Part shown: piece after piece, positions 12,941-25,215 of the stretch
Layout: every line of letters starts with the position of its first letter
Numbering within the stretch: the first letter of the stretch is position 1
Source of the DNA: Sipunculus nudus
Lineage: Eukaryota; Annelida; Sipuncula; Golfingiida; Sipunculidae
Direction: 5' to 3'
DNA length: 64,000 nt
Assembly: GCA_026874595.1 (NCBI GenBank)
Contig: CM049309.1
Location: forward strand, 94,200,723 to 94,264,722
The notes under the pieces: model-generated
What the model saw: only the letters and a program-made list of their open reading frames with translations
What the model was told of the DNA's origin: nothing
Databases searched by the model: none
Program-made: the position numbers and the translations under genes

Positions 12941-15318
12941 CCAGGGTTCTTGTACTGCAGGATTTCCTTAGAGAAAACTGGTGCTCTTTTAGTGTACTAT
13001 GGGTTTAAATCAGGTCATAACCACATCAGATGGTCGTGCTGGCTGGTCACCAGTAGAGTTAAGCTTCCCCTTGTAAAACTGAAGGATAAAGACATTGACA
13101 TATTAACTCATACTTATATGAGTGTACAGATTTGACTGTCCTCATTTATATTTCTTTTAACAATGACTGATTCATGAAGAGCTGTAATTGAGTGGTTCAA
13201 TTGTTTCTTAAAATTTGGGTAATTATGTTGGCTTTAGGTTGAAAGTTTGGTTAAAACCTGCAAGTAACAACACATGTCGCATTATCCACATTTCTTTATA
13301 ACAACAGTTAGATGTACTTTTATAATTTGTAACCTTATCTGTAAGCTGAAATATTCATTTATTTATGTCAAAATGAAATAAGACTTTGGCATATCATGTC
13401 ACTGGCTGCTGAGTTCTTATTTGTTCCATGTATATTTTGTTGGGTTCTGTAGATGTATGTTAAGTTGAACTTTAGCCCAACAGTTGAAATTTGACAAGGC
13501 ACATCTAGATGATCACTTTACCTGCTAATGTTCTGGTAGTATTTAGTTTTAATATCTGACACTAGAGTGCAGCACATGCCAAATTATCATACATAAAATA
13601 TGCAGAACCATTATGTTTTTGTATAAATTATATCAGCCAGGTCCTACATGTTCCTAATATCAGATATTTCAATGATTGGAATACTATACTGTGTTAATAA
13701 TTAGTGGGATCTATCTCACCATTCATTTTAATATTTTTATTTTATCATGTAATTTCACCTGGAAAAGTAAAATGTGTTTTACAGTATACATGTATTAATT
13801 CAGTTTTGTGTAAGTTAAAGGATAATTAACTTAAATAGGCCGAAGGGATGAAAGCAAACAGGCTTTAACTCTAATTTGCAGCAACTTTATCAGGAGTAAT
13901 ACAATTTGCATTTCTGTTATATATAATGAACACAGATAATATCTGCTAATTGGACAGTAGTAATATTTGTAAGGGAGCAGATGTTTTCACCAGAGTAGGG
14001 AGCAGGTTCCCAATCTATAAAATATCAGGGCTGAGCAAGGTGGTGGCCCAGCCCTGTCTCAGTGGCATATATATGTTACATGGTATGTAGGTTATGTGTT
14101 GTTTCCCCTGCTGCTATTATTTATTGCTGCTGCAGCTAGATCTGTTGCTGGCAGCCAGCCAGACTGCGCTGGTCTGCCATCAGCTAACAGGAGCAGTGTT
14201 GAAGAGCTTGATATATCCCCATTCAGAGCCTGATATATACTGCAAAGCTCAACTCATCTGGGAAGACACCCAGTAATAACATGCTGAAGGAAGTGGTCAG
14301 GCTTCTCAAGCAAAGCACAGCACAGCACAGCAAGATTGCTTTCCGGAGAGCATCGGAAAAATATAGTTCTTGACACAAAATAAAAAAAAAGAATTTTCCC
14401 CAAGCCTTCTTACTCAGCTGACTTTTTTTGCTTGACTATTTATCAGGACCTTATTTGTTTTAGCTAAGTTGGCTTGGTCTGCTCAGCTAAGACACGATGC
14501 TTGACTCTCCATAAGGAGAATATTGCTCTGTTTTAGCTCAGCTGACATTCTGTTCAGGATTCAAGATTATATGGCTCTGACACAGATGATAAAGGGACAA
14601 ACGCTTATCTAATGAAGATCAAGGCACTTGAGAGAATAACATTCTGTGAAGGCAGTTAACACAGATAATAAAACACTTTTACTCACCGTTAAGGTATCAT
14701 CATTTCATATATCTTTTATAAACCTAGTATGTCATGTATTTTGAATAACCAAGAAAGTTTTATAAGGAATCTTTCTGTGCATAATTATAACAGAAAACTG
14801 ATATTAAAATATGTTATACAATATATTAAGATTTAAATGAAATTAGGTACATAAAAATAAAATAATTTTTATATCATAAACATTATATTGTTGACAAAAT
14901 GTAATATTATTGACAAATCACAGAAAGAAATGGATTTAGTAAGTGTCTCCAAAATAAAATAAAATCTGTGTAATTTTTGTTTCCAATATTAAGAAACTTG
15001 ATAAATATAAGACTTACTTATTCTACTCATAAATCTAGGGAAGCCTAGTAAGTCTCAGGCATTTTAGATGATGTTCCTGTGACAGAATGAAGAATTTTTG
15101 ACTACATTATAGATTCTTCAACAAATATTTTGTTAATTTAAATATAACCTGAGGCAAGATGAAAGATTATCAAAAACATAAAGAGACATTCTGAAGGAGA
15201 TTTGGAGAGAGAAGTTAGGAGGTCCGAGACTGTGAGTAGAGAGAGAAAATGGAAAGTTGCCACTACTGAAAGAAGTCATAAGGTCTTGATTGTGTGTCAT
15301 GTTGAGAGAAAAAGTAAA
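12941..15318. other. Non-coding stretch; nothing recognised
   Basis: AT-rich sequence with short random frames. A (GCACA)n-like run near 14316-14331 is the only simple repeat of note. Confidence 0.5.
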
Positions 15319-17352
15319 TGGGGTCAGCTCAAGAGATAGAGGTCTGGAGGTCTAAGGACAAGAAACAGGTACAGAGAAATGGGTGATAGTCCAAGAGATA
15401 AGAGATCAGGAGGACTTATAAGACAAGAGACAGGTACAGAGAATAGGGTGACAGTCCAAGAGATAGAGGTCAGGAGGTCTAAGGACAAGAGACAGGTACA
15501 GAGAATAGTGTGACAGTCCAAGAGATAGAGGTCAGGAGGTCCAAGGACAAGAGACAGGTACAGAGAATAGGGTGATAGTCCAAGAGATAGAGGTCAGGAG
15601 GTCCAAGGACAAGAGACAGGTACAGAGAATAGGATGATAGTACAAGAGATAGAGGTCAGGAGGTCTAAGGACAAGAGACAGGTACAGAGAATAGGGTGAC
15701 AGTCCAAGAGATAAGAGGTCAGGAGGACTGACAACCAGATATAGGTACAGAGAATTGGGTGACAGTCCAAGAGATAGAGGTCAGAGGACCAGAGGTTAGT
15801 GAAAGAAAGCAGAGAATCAGCTTTCATTATATTTTTTTTTATCCATGTTGGTACCTTAACATTCATCACAAAAAAATTACATTTTTCCTCTCATGTAAAG
15901 GGTGTGTATCAATCACAAGTTTATTTGATCAGATAAGCCAGAGCTTGGATGTTAAAGATCGTACTGTCATAAAGCAGGTGCCCGAGTTTAGGGGGAAACA
16001 TAATCTATCCACCACACAGAACACTGGTTATCATAATTTTATCTGTTTGATACAAACAGGTTAAGGAAGTTTGTTTTCGTCAATGATTCAGACCACTTAA
16101 TAGCTAGATAATAGCCTGTTGGACTGGGCAGTTCATTTACCCTTACCTGTATGCCCTTACCTGAGCTTGTTCTGTAACGCGTAGCAGATGGGGTTTTCAT
16201 TCAGCATGAATAGGGTGATAGTCCAAGAGATAGAGGTCAGTAGGACTTATAAGACAAGAGACAGGTACAGAGAATAGGGTGACAGTCCAAGAGATAGAGG
16301 TCAGGAGGTCTAAGGACAAGAGACGGGTACAGAGAATAGGGTGACAGTCCAAGAGATTGAGGTCAGGAGGACCAAGGACAAGAGACAGGTACAGAGAATA
16401 GGATGATAGTCCAAGAGATAGAGGTCAGGAGGTCTAAGGACAAGAGACAGGTACAGAGAATAGGGTGACAGTCCAAGAGATAGAGGTCAGGAGGTCTAAG
16501 GACAAGAGACAGGTACAGAAAATAGGGTGATATTCCTAGGGATAGAGGTCAGGAGATCTAAGGGCAAGAGACAGGTACAGAGAATAGGGCAACAGTCCAA
16601 GAGATTAGAGGTCAGGAGGACTTATAAGACAAGAGACAGGTACAGAGAATAGGATGATAGTCCAAGAGATAGAGGTCAGGAGGTCTAAGGACAAGAGACA
16701 GGTACAGAAAATAGGGTGATAGTCCAAGAGATAGAGGTCAGGAGGTCTAAGGACAAGAGACAGGTACAGAGAATAGGATGATAGTCCAAGAGATAAAGGT
16801 CAGGAGGTCTAAGGACAAGAGACAGCTACAGAGAATTAGGTGACAGTCCAAGAGATAGAGGTCAGGAGGACTGACAACCAGATATAGGTACAGAGAATTG
16901 GGTGACAGTCCAAGAGATAGAGGTCAGAGGACCAGAGGTTAGTGAAAGAAAGCAGAGAATCAGCTTTCATTATATTTTTTTTATCCATGTTGGTACCTTA
17001 ACATTCATCACAAAAAAATTACATTTTTCCTCTCATGTAAAGGGTGTGTATCAATCACAAGTTTTTTTGATCAGATAAGCCAGAGCTTGGATGTTAAAGA
17101 TCGTACTGTCATAAAGCAGGTGCCCGAGTTTAGGGGGAAACATAATCTATCCACCACACAGAACACTGGTTATCATAGTTTTATCTGTTTGATACAAACA
17201 GGTTAAGGAAGTTTGTTTTCGTCAATGATTCAGACCACTTAATAGCTAGATAATAGCCTGTTGGACTGGGCAGTTCATTTACCCTTACCTGTATGCCCTT
17301 ACCTGAGCTTGTTCTGTAACGCGTAGCAGATGGGGTTTTCATTCAGCATGAA
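15319..17352. repeat. 62-bp minisatellite in two blocks within a 1143-bp tandem duplication
   Basis: Two blocks of a 62-bp unit (AGTCCAAGAGATAGAGGTCA, then GGAGG, AAGGACAAGAGACAGGTACA and GAATAGGGTGAC) lie at about 15319-15785 and 16208-16930. Each is followed by the same unique stretch of about 430 bp (15781-16211 and 16924-17352), offset by 1143 bp. Only a few differences are visible between the two unique stretches, so the larger duplication is young. Confidence 0.9.
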
Positions 17353-17930
17353 TGTTGGTTATGGACCCCTTGCTATATTTAGCAGACTGGGATCTAAAGA
17401 CTCTTCCAGATCTTCTACAAGCTGCCAGCCCTCATGCAACTAGTAAACAGCAGCCATAGCTGTAGATCCCTGATTTGGGCTGCGGATATTGTTTGCTGAT
17501 TGTCTGGCTAGCAGCTAGTGTGGATTCCATAGCGGAAGGGTTTGGGAATAATTGGTTGGTTTTAGGGCACAGTTTGCAGCCATGAGAGTTGTAGTTCAGC
17601 GGTAAGTCTTCTGTTACTGATCTGGGCATGTTTAGGACATTGTCAGTGGGATGACCTGGGTATACTGTGGATGTTGATACAGTTGTTTTCAAACTTGGTC
17701 CAGGTACACCTGGTGCAGCTGTACCTGGGAGAGACAGCACAGCCTGTGAAATATCACAGCCCTGGAACAAACTTCTACGCAGTTTGTCCAGCCAGGCTCT
17801 GTCTCTGTTTGAGTGTCAGAAATGTGTTCAGTTGCATGATAATATTGATATGTGTGTGATAGGTTTCAGAGAGGGTGTGTGAGGGGGTTCTACAGTAAAG
17901 TACCTTGTACATGCTTGATACATTGTTTGC

Positions 17931-18052
17931 TACATATTTACCAGGGCAGAGGAACCAATCATCTTTAATATATATTTACCAGGGCAGAGAAACCAATCAT
18001 CTTTAATATATATTTACCAGGGCAGAGGAACCAATCATCTTTAATATATATT
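17931..18052. repeat. 38-bp tandem triplet
   Basis: Three nearly identical copies of a unit containing ATTTACCAGGGCAGAGGAAC and CAATCATCTTTAATATAT. Confidence 0.9.
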
Positions 18053-18242
18053 TCAGTCTCCCATCTGGCTCTGTGTAAATGGCTTGTCTTCTCATGTATC
18101 TTATACTAAGAAATGTCATGTATCTTGCACTTAATAAGCTGAACCTGAGTTAATTTCACGTTCCAGATCTACCACATTTGTAGGTCATCCCTGTCTTTTA
18201 TGGTACTTTAAATTAACAGCCCTGCCATCATCTTTATCATAA

Positions 18243-20568
18243 TTGTATCCCCAGACAAAGTCGGGGGATACTATGTTTTCATACCGGTCCCGCCACCGCC
18301 GCCGCCGCCGACGCCGCCGCATATGAATCTTGTTGGCGCGATAACCCAAAAAATATTTCATGGAACTTTACCAAACTTGGTATATGTATAGATATGGGTA
18401 AGAGGACGACGCCTATTTAAAATGAGGTCATGACCTTTACTAGGAGAGTGTCCTTGACCTTGAATAGGTCCAATTTTGGGGAAAATCACACAAATTCTTT
18501 AATATCTCAAGAAATCTTGCATGAATTTATCCCAAAATCAAGTTGATGGAAGATCATGGATAGGGTTGTCATGTTCCAGAAACTGGTGGCGCCACCTATT
18601 ATTCTTTACTTGTTTTCGTGCCGTTTAATACCCCCAAAATTCCCACCTTACAGCATTGTGAGCATTATAAGTCAAAAACTAATGGACAGATTTCTTTTAT
18701 ATTATGCATATACATAGGTATGGGTTATGGGATGATGCTTATTTAAATTGGGGTCATGACCTTTCCTATGATAGTGGCCTTGACCTTGAATATTGCCATA
18801 TATGGTGAAAATCACACATCTCTTATGATATCTCCAGTGTTGATAGCCATATGGATTTCAAACATGACTTATGTATGGCCCACCACTAAAGTAAAAACCC
18901 TATAGTTTCTAGGGTCATGAGGTCAAAGGTCAAGGTCACTGGACTGGCCTTTTAAAAGATACTGTGGATGCATTTTAAGCCAAACTTTCATCCCAGGTCT
19001 TCCATCTTGAATATATAGCTCACTTGCCAATAGTGGATGATCCATATAAATTTTGGGGTCACAAGGTCAAAGGTCAAGGCCACAGGAGCTATCTGTCCAA
19101 AAATTAGTTTCTGGATGATAATTCCTGCTTTTATTGATGTACTGATTTCAAACTTGACTTATATATGTCCCATTGAAAAAGCAAGACTCCAATTGATTTT
19201 GGGGTCATGAAGTCAAAGGTCAAGGTCACAGGACATCTTTAAAAAGATTGTGGATGCATTTTCAGCCAAACAATTCATCTCAGAACTTTCATCTTGCACA
19301 TATAAGTCATCTGCCAATAGAGGAAGACCCCTATCAGTTTTGAGGTCACAAGGTCAAAGGTGAAGGTCACAGGAGCCATATGTCCAAAAATTAGTTTCTG
19401 GATGATAATTCCTGCTTTTATTGATGTAAGGATTTCAAACTTGACTTGCATATGTCCCATTGGAAAAGCAAGACCCAAATTGATTTTGGGGTCATGAGGT
19501 CAAAGGTCAAGGTCACATCTTTAAAAAGATGTGGATGCATTTTCAGCCAAACATTTCATCTCAGATCTTTCATCTTGCACATATAGTTCACCTGCCAAGA
19601 GAGGAAGAACCCTATCAATTTTGAGGTCACAAGGTCAAAGGTGAAGGTCACAGGAGCCATCTGTCCAAAAATTAGTTTCTGGATGATAATTCCTTCTTTT
19701 ACTGATGTATGGATTTCAAACTTGGCTTTGTTATTGACCCATTAGAAAAGCAAGACCAAAATTGATTTTGGGGTCATGAGTTCAAAGGTCAAGGTCACAG
19801 GAAACCTCTTTAAAAAGATTGTGGGTGCATTTTCAGCCAAACAATTCATCTCAGATCTTTCCTCTTGCACATATAGTTCACCTGCCAAGAGTGGAAGACC
19901 CCTATCAATTTTGAGGTCACAAGGTCAAAGATGAAGGTCACAGGAGCCATATGTCCAAAAATTAGTTTCTGGATGATAATTCCTGCTTTCATTGATGTAT
20001 GGATTTCTAACTTGACTTGTATATGTCCCATTGGAAAAGTAAGACCAAAATTGATTTTGGGGTCATGAGGTCAAAGGTCAAGGTCACAGGACACATCTTT
20101 TAAAAGATGTGGATGCATTTTTTCAGCCAAACATTTCATCTCATATCTTTCATCTTGCACATATAGTTCTCCTGCCAAGAGAGGAAGAACACTATCAATT
20201 TTGAGGTCACAAGGTCAAAGGTGAAGGTCACAGGAGCCATCTGTCCAAAAATAAGTTTCTGTATGATAATTCCTGCTTTATTGATGTATAGATTTCAAAC
20301 TTGACTTGCATATGTCCCATTGGAAAAGCAAGACCCAAATTGATTTTGGGGTTATGAGATCAAAGGTCAAGGTCACAGGACACATCTGTAAAAAGATCAA
20401 GGTCACAGGACCAACATCTTCAACAAGATTGTGGATTGTTAGATGGAATAAACAATAAATATGCCAAGTGTCAGTATATGCTGCTAAAAATGGGGGTCTG
20501 TTCTTGTAGGAGGGGGGCCTACTATGTCTGGGGATACTCTGGCACCTGCGGTGCCAAGAAATGTCTAG
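18243..20568 (+). mobile_element. Non-autonomous Helitron-like element with internal AGGTCA-rich repeats
   Basis: The left end carries GTATCCCC with a nearby inverted GGGGATAC that can fold back. The right end repeats GGGGATAC in inverted relation, then has a perfect hairpin GGCACC-TGC-GGTGCC at 20541-20555, nine spacer bases and CTAG followed by T. A 3' hairpin, CTAG end and subterminal inverted repeats fit a Helitron or Helentron derivative. The interior holds a GGTGGCGCCACC palindrome at 18585-18596 and about seven to eight degenerate copies of a module of roughly 130-280 bp with AGGTCAAAGGTCAAGGTCAC. No Rep/helicase gene is present. A 'Pearl'-type bivalve repeat is an alternative name. 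Confidence 0.55.
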
Positions 20569-21013
20569 TTAAGTTTGTGAAACACCAGTCTTCATGTCAT
20601 TTATAACAGGAATGACAGATATGTGATCTGATTAACGTTGGTGTACATCTTATGTATCATCTAATTATTTTATGTATTATAATTAGTAAATATGTTTTCT
20701 TTCCATCTTCACCAGTGGTTGACCTCACTTATGTAAATGTTGATGTTTGGTTCATGTACACAACTGTTTTATTTTTACTCTTTTTGATGGAATTTTGGAC
20801 TTCCTGGAATCGTTCTTGGATTTACATATAAATCTGTATACTTTGTGCGATATACAGTAACAGCTTAGATCACAAGACCAATATTTTAGAAAAAGGGTTG
20901 TTTAAGCTCATAATATCTTTGATAAATTGGACACTAGGGCAGTAATAGTGACCATGGTAATAATGCGGTTTTGTGTTTCCATGACATTTAATGTATCCTT
21001 CCTTATCTTCCAG
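20569..21013 (+). other. Intron end before the CaaX exon
   Basis: Single-copy-like AT-rich sequence ending in a pyrimidine-rich tract and CTTCCAG at 21007-21013, a good splice acceptor for the exon at 21014. Confidence 0.6.
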
Positions 21014-21362
21014 CATGGAGAGTCAGGAGAACCCGTTCACAGCTGATGGAGAACTCAGCAAAAAGGCTGAGTTCATTTTACGTCACTCAACCATTTCACG
21101 GACTGAAGTTCGTATTAATGACCCTGATGCAGAGGTAGCCGAGCCTGAACAAATTGAAATGATTGAAGCACAAAGTAGCAGCCCCACACAGGCGGCGCCC
21201 CCTAGTGACTCTAATGGTGTCAATTCTGATCAAACCAAATTGAAAGAAAATGGCAAACCTGACTCCACGACAACGTCAGAACCGGCCACTGCTAATGCAA
21301 CAGAACAACCCAAGGACGCTAAACCTAAAACCAAGAAGTGCAAATGTTGTGTCATTCAGTAA
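21014..21362 (+). CDS. Terminal exon of a small CaaX-box (prenylated) protein, possibly paralemmin-like
   Basis: After the CTTCCAG acceptor, one base (C) precedes an open frame of 115 codons ending in TAA. If the ATG at 21015 is residue 1, the protein starts MESQENPFTADGELSKKAEF. It has an NPF tripeptide at 6-8 (a known EH-domain ligand), a charged conserved-looking stretch to about residue 45, a Ser/Thr/Pro-rich low-complexity middle, a basic KPKTKK segment and the tail CKCCVIQ. CVIQ is a CaaX box with Q at the last position, which favours farnesylation. The neighbouring cysteines could be palmitoylated, so a lipid-anchored membrane protein is expected. The tail recalls paralemmin (CKCC-x-x-M), but I cannot confirm that family. 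The ATG may be the true start, or the exon may continue from an upstream one such as 6618-6640. Confidence 0.8.
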
Positions 21363-22298
21363 AGCTTGACCAAGGAGGGCATTTTTCGATGGTCCTTTTG
21401 CATCCTTTTGCATTGTTTCCAAGCTCCAAGCAGTATGTGTATTTATCTCTCCAGCTGGCATTGTGATGTACCTGACTCAACTGATTGGAGAGTGCTTTAT
21501 TCTGCAGCAGATAGTGTATTTAGATGGGAATCCATGGTTACATATATTGTTTCCAAGGCCTTTACAGTTTTGTATCAGTCCCATCCATGTGGTGCTCACT
21601 GATTGGACAAGGGATAATTCACCATGGTTACAGTCATGATGTACCAAGGAGACCTTGTCATTATCTTTTTATTTCTGTCATCAAAGAAACATCATCTGTG
21701 ACCTCACATTGAAATTTCATATATGTGTATCTCTCAAGGATTACCAATTTACTGTGGGCCTGCTGCAAGAAAGGAAACATATAATCTTTTTTATCCAAGA
21801 TATGTCATATCTGTGGCTCTCACACAAGTACTTGCTGGATTTACAAACTTCCTGTCACTCCCACAGTCATGGATATATATGTTGCTGTACCATTTACTAA
21901 ATTTCAGACAAATGCCCAGTCTCAATGTCCAGATTAATTTCAGTCAAGAAGAAACAAATTGAAATAGTCAGAAAATGTCAGAAATATGAAACGAATGTCA
22001 AGAATACAACAGCATCAGTTATGACAAATGGCTGAAATGGATTTATGTAAAAAAGGTAACAATAAGAATACAACAGCATCAGTTACAAAAAATGGCTGAA
22101 ATGGATTTATGTAAAATAATAACAATAAGAATACAACAGCATTAGTTACGACAACTAGCTGAAATGGATTTATGTAAAATAATAACAATAAGAATACAAC
22201 AGCATTAGTTATGACAAATGGCTGAAATGGATTTATTTAAAATCATAATAATTTGTGAAAAGTATTACTTTTATACCTGGAGGTTGGAAATAGCTGGT
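21363..22298 (+). other. Probable 3' UTR and flank, with a 63-bp x4 tandem repeat
   Basis: No further coding frame follows the stop. A tandem repeat of about 63 bp (AAGAATACAACAGCATCAGT, then TGGCTGAAATGGATTTATGT) runs from 22000 to about 22250 in four copies. I saw no clear AATAAA directly downstream, so the transcript end is not fixed. Confidence 0.5.
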
Positions 22299-22312
22299 GT
22301 TGCTATGGCAAC
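22299..22312. promoter_or_regulatory. RFX X-box-like palindrome
   Basis: GTTGCTATGGCAAC differs by one base from the symmetric RFX X-box GTTGCCATGGCAAC. It overlaps an ATG that opens a possible first exon. The match is seen; binding is inferred. Confidence 0.4.
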
Positions 22313-22336
22313 AGAACTTCAGCCGGAGACGAAAAG
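22305..22336 (+). CDS. Candidate first coding micro-exon (MATELQPETK)
   Basis: An ATG with purine at -3 and G at +4 opens 32 nt encoding MATELQPETK plus AG, followed by GTAATG, a weak donor-like sequence. It sits inside an X-box-like motif, as some ciliary and housekeeping genes do. No partner exon was found downstream, so it could equally be chance. The protein fragment matches nothing I recognise. Confidence 0.2.
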
Positions 22337-23601
22337 GTAATGGGCATGCAGGGAAACATTTTTCGTTTGGGCATCACCACAAGACATTCAGATCAGGTGG
22401 TGTGTGACTGGGTGTGCCAGCAGTGTTAGAGTAGGATAAACCACCTCTTATTTGGCCACATACCAGGCTAATCAGTTTGTTAATATGTTAACCCTGGGGT
22501 CAGGTTAATGTGTGGATGTGGATACAAAAATCTGTGATGCCTCGAGCATCAATAACACAACTATCTCTATAACCCTAGATACTATCACCACCTCAAGGAC
22601 ACATGTTGGCACAGCTATATTTGAGGGGTGCTAGATAATGTACGGCACAGCCAGTTAGTGGAGGGGTGGGCTGGTCCAGCATTCCTGTAACACTGAGATG
22701 ATGTTTGGATGCTGGCTGCAGCCTGTAACAGCGAGCCAGCAGGACAGCAGCCGCAGCACCGGTGCACCTGTGGAATGTAAAGAATGGGGTGCTTGAGCCC
22801 ACACCAAAAAAGAACTTAAAATAAAAGATAGAGAAACTCTCAAACTGCAAGCCAAGGAAACAGTGTATCACATTCCTGTATTGTGGTCCCCATTGTAACA
22901 ACAAAAAGCAGGTATACACAGATGGTTTGTTTAAACATAGCCACAACGGACATATTTGTAAACATCTCATGTACCAATGCTTCACCAATGCTTCCGATGT
23001 AAAAACCTGCAGTATCTGGGATAGTTTATAAATTCAGTATGGTATTTGAAAAAAAAAAGCTTTTCTACATTATCAACAGACCTGAGCTCAAGGTCTTACA
23101 CCATCACTGGTGGCATTCTGTAGCACTGCGTTAACCATCATAATGTGTGAACTGTATTCAATAGTACGCATATAGATATGAATATAGATATGGATATAGA
23201 TATTGGTATATGCTTTTTTGCGACCTCACACTGCCTGCAATAGCAAGGTTAATCGTATATCAAGAAACCCTGGAATCTCATTTTTATTATTGGATTAAAA
23301 TGTAACTATACTCATGGTACATTTGATATCAGCAATCATTAATTTGTGCAAGATAAAATCAATATGATTATATATATCTATATATATATACACCATGATT
23401 GTATGTATGATTCAGAGCTCACATTTTGATTAATATCAGAATGCTCTACATCTTACTAAACACTATATATATATACTTAAAATAGTCATACTGGTAAGGG
23501 CATTTTTGCTGTATTTTAAAATTATTTAAAAGTATCACAGAATTTACACACTGAAAATATTTATTTAAAAAACAGCAAACAATATTATTTAAATCTTAAA
23601 C

Positions 23602-23651
<50 letters not shown>

Positions 23652-23757
23652 TATTGCGATGTAACCAATAATTCTGCATTATTGGCAAATCATGAAAAAT
23701 TGAGATTTTTTACATTACTATTGAATCGTGACTTCCGAATTGCAATGCATTGATTTT

Positions 23758-23810
<53 letters not shown>

Positions 23811-23957
23811 ATCTTCTCATATTGCATATATAGGCTTTTATGGTTATACTAAATATTTGATGCTGCCCGTCACGTTTTAGGACAAACATGCATATTTTAA
23901 ATTTTACCTGTGACATTTCATTTGCATGTAATGTTATTAGTTATTTGTTTGTATAAG

Positions 23958-24022
<65 letters not shown>

Positions 24023-24640
24023 GGAGGGATTGTATGGGTGAAAACATGTATAGGGCATTTTAAACCCATCATTAAATGCTGCAGCCAACATTAAGTTTGT
24101 CCTTTCTTTTTTGGGTGGGTCTTGAGTTTATAAGATTTGTTATTCATCTTTTTGCCTCAAACCTGCGTTGCTATTCAGTCAGAAGTCAAATTTAATTTGA
24201 ACTTGGAGGTTTCGACTTAAAATTATAAACATTTATTGTGCAATGTGTGATTTTCACATGAAATGGGCCTGTCGCACGAAGCTGACGACACCTGTCTGTG
24301 ATGACTTACACTAAATATGTGGGCCTCGCAAACATCGCGGTAGGGAGGATTCATTTCTTATCATCATTTTATGTCATGAACAGCTTTCTCTTCTTTTAAA
24401 GATGAGCTGCTTGTGGCAGGTTCCGTAGAATCTGACTCAATCTTTTTGTTAATACGTAACACGGATACACTGGATACAAAAATTTACCTTTTTGGACAAA
24501 TAATTTGTTTTATTTAGTGCGGTTTTTTTTTTGTTTATTTCAACGTTTATATCCTGTATGGGGCCCGCGCAAAAGCCGCGGCAAGACGGACGAACCAAAG
24601 TTGCGTTTTGCTAGCATGACCTTTAAACTTCCGTACATAC
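22337..24640. other. Non-coding, with three long (TA)n tracts
   Basis: Alternating TA runs of about 50-60 bp occur at about 23604-23653, 23758-23809 and 23962-24020. The rest has only random short frames. The GC-rich fragments near 24250-24620 look like eroded repeats. Confidence 0.6.
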
Positions 24641-25215
24641 AATGAACTCGAGTGTCCACCTCGAGGCAGAGGGAAGGTTTGCAATTTCATTGTATTTATT
24701 GCAGATATTGTCTCCCCTCATCATATGGGGGGGGGGGCATATAATGTTTGGTCTGTCGTCATCTGTGTCATATCTTGTGAACGCGATAACTTTTGAACGA
24801 CTCACCATTTTTTTCATGAAATTTTAAATTTGAATTGTGTCCACCAAAATCTCGGACAAGTTCGAAAACTGGTAACCTTGGCCTTCAACATCATGGTCAA
24901 ATAGACTTAAACAGAATTATTTGTGAACCCCATAACTTTAGAAGAAGCGCATATTTTTTCCTCAAATTTGAAACATTAATTGTGTTAATCAAGTCCCTTG
25001 CGGAGCTCGAAAACTGGTGACCTTGGCCTGGATCTTCAAGGTCAAATCAGCCAGAATAAAATATCATCAGTTCATTACCTGGTTACCTTGATCATCATCA
25101 GACAAGGTCATATCTTTAGAAATCCAGGATATAAACTTTTGAAGCGGTCCATTCATTTCCCTCAAATTGGGGAAGTGAGGCCCGTAGTAAGGGGAGACAG
25201 TTGTGTTTGTGTCAC
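24641..25215 (+). repeat. Interspersed repeat fragment, CTTTTGAACG family
   Basis: After a G-run (24727-24737), modules alternate 'AACTTTTGAACG'-like, 'AAATCTCGGACAAGTTCGAA' and 'ACCTTGGCC' motifs about three times. The 36.3-kb element is built on the same plan (TCTCGGTCAAGTTCGAAGAT, GACCTTGACC), so the two are probably related. No terminal structure could be fixed. Confidence 0.5.

Noticed and set aside
19275-20031. Minus-strand frames encoding MGHIQVKLEIHTSMKAGI-type peptides
   Set aside because: They are repeat translations of the AGGTCA modules in the Helitron-like element, seen twice in different modules.
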